Assembly (NCBI GenBank): GCA_026261815.1
Contig: JAMPIT010000230.1
Coordinates: forward strand, 6,695,001-6,759,000
Direction of reading: 5' to 3'
Source of the DNA: Monarcha castaneiventris obscurior
Lineage: Eukaryota > Chordata > Aves > Passeriformes > Monarchidae
DNA length: 64,000 nucleotides
Position 1 is the stretch's first letter. Each line of letters starts with the position of its first letter. This document shows, piece by piece, positions 53,701-64,000 of this stretch. The translations under genes were made by a program, and so were the position numbers. The notes beneath the pieces are model-generated. The model saw only the letters and a program-made list of their open reading frames with translations. It was not told where the DNA came from and ran no database searches.

Positions 53701-56700
53701 TGCCACTTGATTACAGCATTATGAATTTTATAGTGTCTGAAAGTGTGAGTGATTGCTCCTAAAGAACATGATTGTTTTATTTTTCTGCAGCTCTTACAAT
53801 GGAAATTAAGCAGATAGCATCAGTTAACTTTGGGTTTTCCTTCAAAATTTCAGTTTTCATTCTTGTTGTGTTTATTCTGAATATACAATTTTTATAGCTG
53901 CTTTTTGTCCTTGGAATTCATCCCCTGCATCTAACGTATGTTGGTAAGCTGTAATTATGAGCTGACCTAGTTAACTAAAATAAATTTCCAGGTAGGTAGT
54001 ACTAACAAGAATATTTTAACAACTTTATAATTGACATGAGACAAATTTGCAGAATCTGACCCCAGATTTCAAGGGTAAAAAAAAAAGAGCAAAAAAAACC
54101 AAACACAGCCAAACACACATTTCTTAAATATAAACCAAGCAAAAACCAAAATTTAAGGAATACTCTGCGCTGAAGAATTTTTGGGGTGGAGTTATGTCTG
54201 TCAACTGTGTCGCTACCTCCAAGGTGAATTCACCTACCCAAATGCTTGATGATATTTACCTTGGTATCTTGTTTTCATTAATATCCAGCTATCTCCAATT
54301 ATTAGTCATGACAGATGACTAATTCCCAGATTCCCTTTTCCCCTCCTTTTTTTTTTTTCCATTAAGACATCAAAGTAAGAAGTGGGATGGTCACCATTGA
54401 GTACAGCCATCTCCAACAAATGGAAGGAGCTGCATCCTCCACAGGATGATGCCATGAAAATAAGAACCAGTGTTTAGCTGAGAAGCTGGGCTGAGAGGTG
54501 TGGCCAGGCCACAGAAGAGGCTTGGTGTAAGATTTTGCTAGTTTGAGTAAGGCATTGACTGATTACATACTGTGCCTACTGAGCTTTGCTGAAATCTAGA
54601 ACAGGAAGGAAGATTTCATGAACTCACTGAAGATACTTGATAGTTAACATCTATCATATCAGATATCAAATAAAGCTGAAACATAAATATTTTATATATA
54701 AAGTATTCCACACTACAAATTAAAATCATAGCAAACCATTTTGCCAAGAGAAATAAACAATAATGTATACATTCTTCAAAAAAATAGAATAGACATTCAC
54801 ATTCTTTGGTGGTGATTTATCCACATTAATCAAGGCCTATAATCTTTGACGTTATTTTTTTAATTCAGCACTAGAGAGCAAATACAATGTAATGTCTGAC
54901 TTACAAATCTACTCTGTAAGAGAGGCCAGGCTAATAGGAGACTATCTTTTATATAGACACAAATCAAGATTTCATGCCTTTGAGACCTTAAGAGAAATGG
55001 TGTAATAAACTACTTTTACCCCCAAAACCCCTCTCCCTGTTGCCAAGTCACAGACATCAGCACTAATACCAGCACTGGTTTCATTGCTTGTGAGCAAGGC
55101 TGTGGTTTAGGTCAATTTTTTTGTTTTATCCAAACCAATACCCTTTATAAAAGCAAGATCAACAGTCACTGTCAAGAATACCATAAGATTATTGCCATTC
55201 TGTACTGCAAAGCTGCAGGCTGGTAGTAGTGGAAAAAATCCACAATTGCTTAACACACAAACTCTTCCTCAGGCCTGAGGATGAGGCACGACCTTCCAGG
55301 TGAAGTAAAGTTGTTGCCTGAAACAACTGTTCTGAGTTTAATTGAACTGAATTAACCAACTAAAACAGCTGCAGAGAAAAGACAGCTTCTGCTCTTGATG
55401 CAAAGCAGAATAGTAAGGAGAGAAGAGGTTATAGTATCTTTACCCCTTTTAGGGCAGCAACAGACAGGCAGCACCAGAAATTCAAAACACCTCATTCAGC
55501 ATCCAAGATTGATTTTCATAAGGTACTTTGTAGAATATGTTGAGGTTCACTTGAGAGATCAAAGATTAATTGGGGAAGAGGGAGGAAAAAATGAGGTAGT
55601 TACATGTATCTGGGTTATTTCCTGAGTTTTCTTGAACTTTGTAAGTTTATTGCAATATGTAGTGTGTGTTTGGTCCCCTCTGCATTGTTTTCTGTGAGGA
55701 CACCTGGAAGTATATGACATTTTGGGAGGCACATCTATCTCTGCACATTACCTTGTGCTTGCTGGCTGTGATTTCAAGCTTATGTAACCATCGTTGCATG
55801 CTGCTAAGCTATGACTGAAAGAAGAGACCTTACACCCACTACAACCAGCTGTACTTCCCATAAAACTTCTAGTTACTCATTTTACATGTAAAAACAGCTT
55901 GTTTAATCAATGTGTTACTTTGAAGCAAAATAGGTAGGCATTGCAAGCACTAACTCTCTGTCAACAGAGACTGTGTACCAACAAACTATGTTTAGTATTT
56001 AAGTAGCATTTGCTGAAAGAAACTGTAGGGGAAAAAACATCACAGTAGGATGCAGTAATTTACTAAGCTACTTTTCCAAAAATTCCTTCTCAAAAGGAAT
56101 AAAATCTATAAAGTCAAGCCCCTCTAATCTTTTCAGAAAAAAAACCAACTCCCTAATTGTTGGATGAGTACAGCTGTTCTGAATGGCAAACTCTTACTGG
56201 GAATGCAATAATGTATTGACACTGTGGAATGGTTGAGGTAGATATAGAGCCCTTCCACCACTTCACAAATAAAGGCCCTAAAACTCACATAAGAAAGCTT
56301 GTTAATGTATGCACACATTAACATCCGTTCCCTTCATGCTTTCACTTGTCCAAAACTCCTATCATCATGGTCCCCTTCCTTCAGCTCTCCAATACCAGCC
56401 TCTCCTACCTTTTTCTCTGTCTTGCCTGCAAACCTCCTGCACATTTACCTGCTTTTTTCCCTTTGCTTGCTCATTCTGTTATACCCATTTCTTCTCTGTC
56501 TCATTTGGAGATCACCTTCATTTGTTTGCAATCACCAGAGGCTGATTTTCTCAGAGAAATTTCTTTCGAGTATTACAAATATCCATCAGCCACCTCACTT
56601 CAGTCCCTTATGTGACAAACCTGCTTGACTACTCACAGAACCTCCCTAAACAGCTCACTTGCAAGACCTATATATCTCAAAAGGGTTTTGAAGCAATGTA

Positions 56701-58289
56701 GTAGGTAATCCCCAAGCAACCTAACTTTAGTTTAAACTACTTCATCAGTCTCACCTCAGTGGGGAAGGACAGGTGAATCACTCCCCAAATGTGTTTAGCT
56801 CTCCTGATTTCTGAAGAGCTGAAGTGCAGTGCCTACCATGTAGATACTCACAGACATTTGCCCTAGCCTGGGAAATGCATTAAGATAATACTTAAGTGGA
56901 AAGCAATAGCTGCACTCAGGGAGACATTTATCTGACCTGTGTTAGATATGTGCAGTTGGGTAAAATTAATTGAAATTTATAAACTAGAAATAGGTTAAAA
57001 GGAGCCTAGAGTGATTAGCTCAATTAATTACATTTAGTTAGATGATTCCCAACCCTTACATTAAGATAAATAAATCCTTTCTATTCCCAGAGCAGCTTCT
57101 CATAGTGTACATGCATTTCTTGACTCCATTTTTTTTGCCACAGCTTTGGCCTGAAAGAATGAATTAATAGTTCTATTTTGCAAATCTCTTATCCTTCTAG
57201 TCACCTTCCTTCATTTTCTCATGCCTCAAACTGGTCCACTAAACATCTCAGTTTTGCTGCTGCAATTGACTATCTCTTCCAAGAGAAAAAGTAACTCCAT
57301 TTAATCTTAAATTTACATTTTTACAAATCATATACAACTCACTAATCTCCATTTCTGATCTCCGATTCTAAAGATTTAATTTCTCATTCTGTCTTTTAGA
57401 CATTCACATTCCAACATGCCTCTGTCTATTCCTTGGCTTCTCTTCTGCTTGCTTCCCTCCAAACAAGGGCTTCTTAATCTGCACCTTCACCTGCTTACTC
57501 TTCATTTGCAAATATAAAACCGTTTGACCAACAACAATATTACTTACTGCCTTCCAAGATTTATTAATAAGGACCATGCTGAGCCCAACCAAATATTCAT
57601 CCAGCTCAGCACTCCTGTGATGGAAGCTAGCAGTGAACTTTGCCTCTTGGAGACTTTCCATCCTCTGCCAAATTTATGACCAAAACCACAACAATCTTTC
57701 CTCCATTTACTGAATGTCCTCCCAAATCTGCCTATAAACACCAACACAGGTTTTAGCAAGACATTAGATACACTGATTTTATATGAATAACTGCAAAGAT
57801 TTTAGCTAAGTTTAGCTAACTGAATAGATTTTAGCTAAGTTTTAGGCTACACTGTCCGTGGCCAAAACATGTATCATTCTCAGGCAGCTGGACTATACAC
57901 TGCCTTTTGGCTTGCATGGGTCTTCCTATGGATTGGATACATATGAATGATGGTAACCACCTACATCTGAGCTCATGTTCTTAAGGTGTCTTTCCAGGCA
58001 GTGGAAACCTGATTGACACAGGGGACCTCAGCTCTTGCTTCTCAGTGAGCTCAGCCCCCCAGGGACTGCAGCCGCACTTTCCTCTCCATGGCACTCTCAC
58101 CACACTGCTGTCTCTAACCCACACGGCTGTTCACGGTGACAAAGTACACAGGCCACTGCCTATCAGCAGTGTGTCAACATGACCTGCCTTGGGCTGGTTC
58201 AGCAGAGCTGCCCAAATGTTCCAGGATCTAACCACTAGGAGGAACGCAATTCCCTCTCAGCAGGCTGGCTGACGTCAGGGCACAGTGAT
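47758..58289. other. AT-rich noncoding DNA, no gene recognised
   Basis: More than 10 kb has only short chance open frames. Short homopolymers include a T run at about 48070-48086 and a T run near 54348. The stretches at 56330-56560 and 57180-57760 are poor in G on the plus strand and may contain unrecognised old repeats. Confidence 0.5.
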
Positions 58290-58362
58290 GGTGTGGTGTG
58301 GTGTGGTGTGGTGTGGTGTGGTGTGGTGTGGTGTGGTGTGGTGTGGTGTGGTGTGGTGTGGT
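58290..58362. repeat. Perfect GGTGT pentanucleotide array, 14.6 copies
   Basis: Fourteen exact GGTGT units plus GGT cover 73 bases without a mismatch. Long repetitive open frames arise from it in several frames and have no coding meaning. The regular GG pairs could support weak two-tetrad quadruplexes. Confidence 0.95.
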
Positions 58363-58393
58363 AAACATTCTGGGACCGGTATTATTTGTCAGT

Positions 58394-58413
58394 AGGAAAA
58401 AAAAAAAAAAAAG

Positions 58414-58448
<35 letters not shown>

Positions 58449-58494
58449 AAAAAAAAAAGAAAAAAAAGAAAAAAAAAAAAAAGAAGAAGGAAGA
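58394..58494. repeat. 101-base pure purine tract
   Basis: Every base from 58394 to 58494 on plus is A or G: mostly A with scattered G, ending in an AAGAAGAAGG-type stretch. It lies 31 bases from the GGTGT array. Long homopurine tracts can form triplex DNA and are hypervariable; the exact length may be an assembly approximation. Confidence 0.93.
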
Positions 58495-61400
58495 CAATAG
58501 AGATTTCACCAAATACAGAGAAGTGTTGGGGCACGGGTACGCTCAGGTAGGAAGCAGAGACAAGCTTATCTTGCCAAAAACTTCCCTGTTTTAGCTTAGT
58601 CAGTAAGACAAACAAGAACACAAAAGAAATCCCATTCTATGAACAACCTTCAGAGCACCCTGCGATTGCTTTCTTTGACTGATAGAGAAACAATTCACTT
58701 CCTGTCCACTTGAAACTTTCAGCAAAAACAAGTCAGAGTAAAAAAGACACTGGAGAACATTTTGGCATAATGCCAAAAATATTAATGCATGTTCTTACCT
58801 GTAAGTTAGTGGAACTGACAAACAGACATGCCTTGACATCAATCTACCTTAAAGCTGCTTTTCAACATAACTGATAACTTGAAAAAACATTTCTAGGATA
58901 TGCAAAAATATTTTGGATGAAGGGAAAAATCCAGTTTCATACACTGAATCCTTCACGTTCTGAGCACGCAGCCTTGTCTTAAATAATTTTGCTGTTATTT
59001 TTATTTTCTAGTACTGTATCATAAATTACACTCCACCATCAATAATTACATCAAATAAATACAGTATTAAAATACCTGAGTGCCTATGAGAAGTTCCAAA
59101 TTAATGTAACTGGAAAGTCAGGCATTTTTTTCATACTGAACAGATGGTAACACTCTCATTCTCCTACTTTCTCAGCCAGTCTGCTACAAGGCTTAACCAG
59201 AATTGTGATCCAAACGCTACAGAAGTCAATGGGAAGGTTGACATTGACTTCAGCAAGCTTCAGCTCAACTGCTGCAAGAAGTAAAACTTCTGTCCTCATG
59301 GATCTTCAAAGAAGTTAATGATGGCTGAGAACAACAGCTATGTTAGTTTGGTTATGGTAACATCCATCCAACAAGAACTAAACCAAGACATACTTCTTTG
59401 CTATTCCCCATGAAACACCCACAGACAAAAGCTCTCTGTCACTGCCTCCTCTGGATTGTGTTCAAAACACTGAATGAAATGCAAAAAAATTAAATAATTT
59501 TTTCACCTGTACTTCTCTTTATTTCACTCTGTTGCAATTTAAGAATCAACACTGGAGAAATGCTTTTCACCAATAGTATCTGAAGTCCCTGCTCTTGCAG
59601 TTTCTTAATTCTGATCAACTTTAACCCCTTGGAACTCCTAACTCACGTCTAAAATATTTTTTCAGTAGTTAAATATGCACACAGTACTTTGTGAAAGTAC
59701 TAAAATTAACATGCAACATTTTTGAAGTTTTTTGAGTGAAGTTTCTATCCTCAATTACATTTAAGTCCTAGAGAAATGTAAGATACTGTCTTTGCTCACT
59801 GTATGTGTCAGGAACTCACAGCTAAAGGTTTAGGAGTATGTTTCATATTTATAAGATGAAATTAGTCTTTTCTCTTTGTTAGCAAGTTAAAAACTAAATT
59901 CACGCTCATTTGACAGACAAAAAATCTGCCTGTGATTACTTCAATCCAACTCTGAAGGAACTTTTACACATTGTATGGAACAAATTTATGTTGAGTGTGG
60001 AACAAATGTTTCTGGAAATTTCCACAGCATATCAATGTACTCATTTAAGAGGAAAATGGATACTGAAAAATGGGATTGCACACAGCACAAAAGATCAAAT
60101 TATATTGCAAAATTATATATGCTGAAGGTTATAAGCATCATTTTACACATTAGAGGTCAATGTGAAGGCACTGCAGCAAGCATTACTCTTTTCTGATACA
60201 TGAGGACAACTTCTGCTATAAAATACTGGTGTTTCAGTACTAATGAAAGAACATGATTAAGAATGTTCACAGCTTACTTTGTTATTGAGTTCTCTATCTC
60301 ACCCAGCCTACCTAAAATGAAAACAAAGTACCACTGTAACTTTCTGAATCAATTAGACTACTTAAAAAGCTGCACAATGAACATATTTCAGTAGTTGGAG
60401 CTGCAGTTTTTACTGAAGGTACTGCTTAGTGTTATGACCACCAACACAGGAATGAAATAACCCAAATCTTTGGAATTGAGCAAACATGATCAGGTTGTAT
60501 TTTTCCACAGATGATTACTTCATAAAACACTTAAAAAGAAGTTCCATAATCTTAAATGGACTGTGTTTTATAAATGAATAAAGATTTCTTTAGGATATTA
60601 AACTCCCAGCCCCAATGTTTCATTAAAGACTAAAGAATTCCTGCTATGTACTCAGTTGATTTTTTTTTTTTTTTTCCTGAGGAAAAGATAAGAATCTCTC
60701 TCCTGGCCTAGACCTAGGCAAGAAAAAGAGAGGGAGAAGACTGTATTTTCCTTATTTGTTCACAATTTAAATGTTACTATAAATCATCACAGAATGATGA
60801 ATGATGAAAGGTAAACATCAAGAAATGGAAGAATATGTGCTTCTGTTGGTAACAGCATGTTATTAAAACACCTTCCCATAGGAACAATCTACAAAGCTTC
60901 ACGAATTATAGAGGCAGAAGAAGCAGAAGTACAAATCTTGTATCTTAGTTAACTCCAACTTTAAATCTTCTAATTTCTTAAACAAGTTTGTAAGTATGTT
61001 GCAAAATAAAGGTCAACATTTAAAGATGCTCACTGTACTGGAAAGTGCAGACAAAAGTTGACCATAAAAAAGAAGGAAAGAAGGAAATTGGATTAATCCA
61101 TCCTATGAAATGGTAAAGGTCATGAACTTGCACTTCTGAAACAACTTTTAGGAAGCATTTCTGAAATAATAGGGGGGGAAAGCCCAATAAAAATCTGTTT
61201 CTATAATTACTTTGCTTTTAAGGCAGTTTTCAGCACACATTCTAGAGGTCTTACAATGGATCTGTCTTCAATTTTCAATTAAAGAAGATGGGACTGGGCA
61301 CAAGAAGAAACCAAATTAGTATCTTCCATATATAACCACAAATAATCCCAAAACTCGGATACCTTGTACATTTACAGTTATGTCTCCTAATTGTGTCTAA

Positions 61401-63039
61401 AAATTATACTCTAAAATTGAACAGAATCTACAATAATACATAGTTTGAACTCAAGATTAATGAGATCTGAGACACTGGTCAATAAAAGAAATAAAGGAAC
61501 TCTAATGGAAGAGACAGCTAAAACTGCTTCACTTCCAGCAATGCAAACATTTTCCTGCATCTTGTCAAACACAATCAATCCTTTCCCATTTTTCACAGAG
61601 ATCCCTGAGGTATCAGTGAGGTCCCTATCCCAGCAAGAAGTAGGGAGGCTCAGCTTGTTTTGCTGGCACTGAAATGCCTCCAAATTATACCTCCCAGAGC
61701 AGTGAATTCACTGTGTGAAATCAAGGCTGCTCTTCCCCCACTCCCTTCCACGCAAGGACAGCCTTAACTGGCAGGCAGGGATCCTCGCCTGTAAAATGAG
61801 AGCTTTGGAGGATCGGCTCCCAGGGAAAGCTGCAGCTGCTAAACTAAACCCAGCGTTTGCAACACTTGCCGAGGCAGGAGCACAGGCAGGCTGCAGGGAA
61901 GTAACAAACACACACATTGTGTTTCAGCTACAACAACCTGAAAAAATACTCTGTGACCCAAACTGATTTGCAGTTTGTGTTTAGGGAGAGAGAATCAAAA
62001 ACTGACTACTTTGAAAGCACGGTGCAGCCTAATGCATTATTAAAGGTAGAAATTACAGCTATTACTTTCAATATTTTTATGCAAGCTTTCTCTTCAGCAG
62101 ATTAGGAGAAACAGTCTATATCTATAGCAACCAAGAGAGAGGAGGGATGGATAGATCCAGTCCAAACCATTTCTCCTTAAAACCTTGCATCACTACCTTC
62201 ACTATAGCAAGCATAATAGCTCATTTTTATTGCCACTTGACTGAAGCCTCATTAAAAATATGGTCAGCTGATTTTAATTCCTTCTTAATAAACAGAATGT
62301 ACATGAGGAAAACTGCAGCAATACTACTCTGGAAGGCTTCCTTTGTTTCTTAAAGGAATTTAATTTTTTTTGTCTTAGAAAAAGATTTCTTAGGGATAGT
62401 TTATTTAGTTTTCACTCTGGGATCTCCATAACCACGCTGGTAGGTATTAAAACGTGAAAAAATACAAAATTCTCCTAGTCATGACCTTCTTGGCTTAAAG
62501 AGAGCTTTGGGAAGCTACTGTAAGTGAAATGAGACTGACTCTATTAATAGATATTAACAGACAACTCAGGTGAGCATACAGTGCTGAGCGTCTCAGTGCA
62601 AGGAAAGGACTGCCAGGGAGAGTGTCACAGGAGAATTGCATAGATTTGAAACACACAGAGTTTGTTTTCAGGATCCCTTCATGCCAGTGTGGGTCATTTC
62701 GCTGGTGGGGATGTTTAGCGCAGATGGTACCTTCTAAATGAAGGAGTCGGTCGAGAATGTCTCAATAGAAAGCGGCTGTGTAACAGTCCGCACTGGGCAG
62801 CACTGGGGATTTCTGACAGCTCTGAAAGAGCCTTAACTCGGAGCCAGTGCTGACTTCCACCTCCAGCAGAACGAGTTGGAGCGGGGACTCCACCAAAGGC
62901 TGCATCTGGGGGTTTGTGGCCCGGCAATTTCCCGTCTCTTTCAAATAAAAGGGCAGTTCAGTGGCTGAATCCAACAAACCGGGAGACGGGTTAAATACGT
63001 GGAAGCTGGAAGCATTTTCGGGGATTCGCCACTGGCGCA
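58495..63039. other. Noncoding DNA leading to the CpG island
   Basis: No gene or mobile element is recognised. A T run of about 17 lies at 60660-60676. GC content is higher than average around 61690-61900 and climbs from about 62800 toward the CpG island. This places the segment in the first intron of the minus-strand gene if that gene runs leftward as predicted. Confidence 0.5.
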
Positions 63040-63195
63040 CCCTGATTTTCGGGGCCTCGTGAGCCCCGGCCGAAGTTTTCAGCACTGGGGACAGCGGGTG
63101 AGAGCGGCTGTCCCGCAGGGGCGTCCCCCGAGCCGGGACAGCCGCTGGGGCAGGGGCTGCGGGCGGAGCAGGAGGGGCCGGGAGCGGGTCGTGAA

Positions 63196-63216
63196 GGGCC
63201 GGGGGACGGGGACGGG
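63196..63216 (+). other. G-quadruplex motif in intron 1 near the promoter
   Basis: Four G runs of 3, 5, 4 and 3 are separated by two-base loops (CC, AC, AC). This meets the standard G3+N1-7 quadruplex pattern. The G-rich strand is plus, the template strand for the minus-strand gene. Folding would therefore occur in DNA and not in that gene's RNA. Confidence 0.6.
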
Positions 63217-63344
63217 CAGCGGGAGGCGGTGCTGAGACAGCGGCGGACGGGGCCGCTTCTCCGGAGCCAGCGGTGAGGGACCGGAGGACGCGGCTCCGGA
63301 GCCGGCGGTGCGGAGCGGGCGGACGGGGCCGCTTACCCGGAGCC

Positions 63345-63368
63345 GGGGGAGAGGGACGGGCGGACGGG
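63345..63368 (+). other. G-quadruplex motif about 130 bp inside intron 1
   Basis: G runs of 5, 3, 3 and 3 are joined by loops of 3, 2 and 5 bases on the plus strand. This fits the usual quadruplex rule. It lies between the splice donor at 63497 and the first quadruplex motif, within the CpG island. Confidence 0.6.
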
Positions 63369-63491
63369 CCCCTCAGCGACCGCCGTGCGGGCGCGGCCGC
63401 CGGGGCCCTGCCGAGCTGCCCGCGGGGAAGCTCCCGGGCAGCAGCAAGGGGAGCGCTCCCCGCCAGCCCCGCGCCCCCCGCCCCGAGCCCC

Positions 63492-63497
63492 ACTCAC
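63492..63497 (-). other. 5' splice site (donor) of exon 1
   Basis: Read on the minus strand the junction is ATCG|GTGAGT. The six intronic bases match the vertebrate donor consensus GTRAGT exactly; the last exonic base is G but the base before it is C rather than A. It splits a codon after its first base. Past this point the open frame runs on only as low-complexity GC-rich sequence, which supports ending the exon here. Confidence 0.7.
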
Positions 63498-63636
63498 CGA
63501 TCCGCGCCTCGGCGGCGGCCCCCGCGGAGGGCGGCTGGATGCGCGGGGCGGCGGCGAGCACCTGCGGCAGCGGCGGCGGCGGCAGCAGCGGCAGCAGCAG
63601 CAGCAGCGGGAGGACGGAGCCGAGCGCGCCCATCAT
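63498..63636 (-). CDS. First coding exon of an unidentified secreted or membrane protein (partial, N-terminus only)
   Basis: On the minus strand two adjacent ATG codons (63634-63636 and 63631-63633) open a frame of 46 codons plus one base. The second ATG has the stronger context, with A at -3 and G at +4. The peptide starts MMGALGS and runs into a leucine/proline-rich hydrophobic core (about residues 8-23), then a small-residue stretch, VLAAA, near residues 26-30 where signal peptidase could cut. A short alanine/proline-rich segment ending EARI follows. The frame stops being plausible at a donor of the form CG|GTGAGT, leaving a phase 1 junction. A phase 1 intron just after a signal peptide is common in secreted and type I membrane proteins. 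The exon lies in a CpG island, as expected for a 5' end. The remaining exons lie outside what I can detect, so the gene is not named. A leucine-rich stretch coded by a CTG/CCG repeat could also arise by chance in GC-rich DNA, which is the main doubt. Confidence 0.7.
63564..63609 (-). repeat. GC-rich trinucleotide repeat coding the leucine/proline run of the signal peptide
   Basis: On the plus strand this is an imperfect array of CAG and CGG triplets. On the coding minus strand it reads as CTG and CCG codons and supplies the Leu and Pro residues of the hydrophobic core. Such arrays slip readily, so the length of the signal peptide may vary between individuals or species. Confidence 0.75.
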
Positions 63637-64000
63637 GCCTGGCCCATCGCATGCCCCGCTCCCCTGCCCGCCGCCGCCAGCCCTCACTCCATGCCGCCCG
63701 CCCGCCCTGTGCCTCCCGCGGCCGCTCCTCGGCTCCGGCAGCCGCAGCAGATTCAACACCCAGGACAGCGACCAGCGCCGCCCGCCCCCGGCCCCGCCCC
63801 GGCCCGCCCGGCAGCCGCGGAGGGGGAGCGCTCCCCGCCGCCCGCTCCGCCCTGCCCGCCCCGCCGGGGCCGCGGGAAGCGGCTCCCCCCGGCAAGGGCA
63901 GCGCTGCGGCTCCCCCGGCCCCCCGACCCTCCCCGGCCCTGGCGGAGGCCGGGATCCTGCCCGCCTCCGCTGGCATCCCCCGTAAAGATGGCTGGGCATG

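Larger units (their letters stand above)
63040..64000. promoter_or_regulatory. CpG island, likely promoter and 5' end of the minus-strand gene
   Basis: GC content and CpG density rise abruptly from about 63040 and stay high to the window edge, in strong contrast with the AT-rich DNA to the left. The island covers the first exon, the start of its intron and at least 360 bases upstream of the ATG. I see no TATA box in a suitable place upstream of the exon, which fits a dispersed CpG-island promoter. The transcription start site cannot be fixed from sequence alone. The island is cut by the window edge, so a divergent gene on the plus strand is possible. Confidence 0.8.

Noticed and set aside
58290..58362. 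CRISPR-like or telomeric array
   Set aside because: There are no spacers, and the unit GGTGT is not the vertebrate telomere unit TTAGGG.
58298..58594. Open frames of 79-98 codons over the repeat array
   Set aside because: They translate the GGTGT array and the poly-purine tract and have no coding meaning.
62762..63493. Minus-strand open frame of 243 codons
   Set aside because: It lies just downstream of the splice donor, in CpG-island sequence with few stop codons. Its first half is proline/alanine/arginine-rich low-complexity translation, with no recognisable domain. It is best explained as intron sequence.
63494..63976. Minus-strand 160-codon frame overlapping exon 1 in another register
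   Set aside because: It contains a poly-alanine run that is just the same triplet repeat read in another frame. The frame with a hydrophobic signal peptide and phase 1 donor is the better choice.
63308..63985. Plus-strand open frame of 225 codons across the CpG island
   Set aside because: Its composition (Pro, Arg, Gly, Ser) follows the GC-rich DNA, it runs antisense to the signal-peptide exon and it has no known domain.

Overview
This window looks like nuclear DNA from a bird. It contains seven CR1 non-LTR retrotransposon copies, several ending in the avian CR1 3' signature (repeats of ATTCTGTG or the complement CACAGAAT, next to GGAAGGGACC or its complement). It also has a solo endogenous-retrovirus LTR nested inside one CR1, long AT-rich noncoding stretches, and a sharp GC-rich CpG island at the right edge. 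There is no sign of operons, ribosome binding sites or CRISPR arrays. None of the open reading frames across the AT-rich part resembles a known protein, apart from the decayed reverse transcriptase inside CR1.

The only convincing host gene is at the right edge on the minus strand. At 63498-63636 there is a first coding exon for a 46-residue signal-peptide-like N-terminus, ended by a near-consensus splice donor in phase 1. It sits in a CpG island of about 1 kb (63040-64000) that probably holds the promoter. I do not recognise the gene. No second exon can be shown in the 63 kb downstream of the donor, so the rest of the window is either a very large first intron or intron plus intergenic DNA.

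Layout. Positions 1-17484 are AT-rich unique sequence, interrupted by two nearly identical 157-bp copies (9973-10129 and 13027-13183). Positions 17485-21290 hold three CR1 fragments and a 43-bp poly-T. Positions 21291-41672 are mostly unique, with CR1 fragments at 28491-29117 and 32138-32210, a 26-bp tandem duplication beside a T24 tract, and a perfect 13-bp hairpin palindrome at 33974-34003. Positions 41673-43700 are a CR1 copy of about 1.6 kb, split by a 427-bp solo LTR with 4-bp target duplications. Positions 43701-58289 are unique sequence with one short CR1 tail (47637-47757) and a possible ancient L2/MIR-like block. At 58290-58494 a perfect GGTGT pentamer array lies next to a 101-nt pure purine tract. 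Positions 58495-63039 are unique sequence, rising in GC toward the CpG island.

I found no novel multi-gene system. The observations most worth following are the unexplained duplicated 157-bp pair, the dated insertion order of the nested LTR in CR1, and the identity of the gene that begins at 63636.
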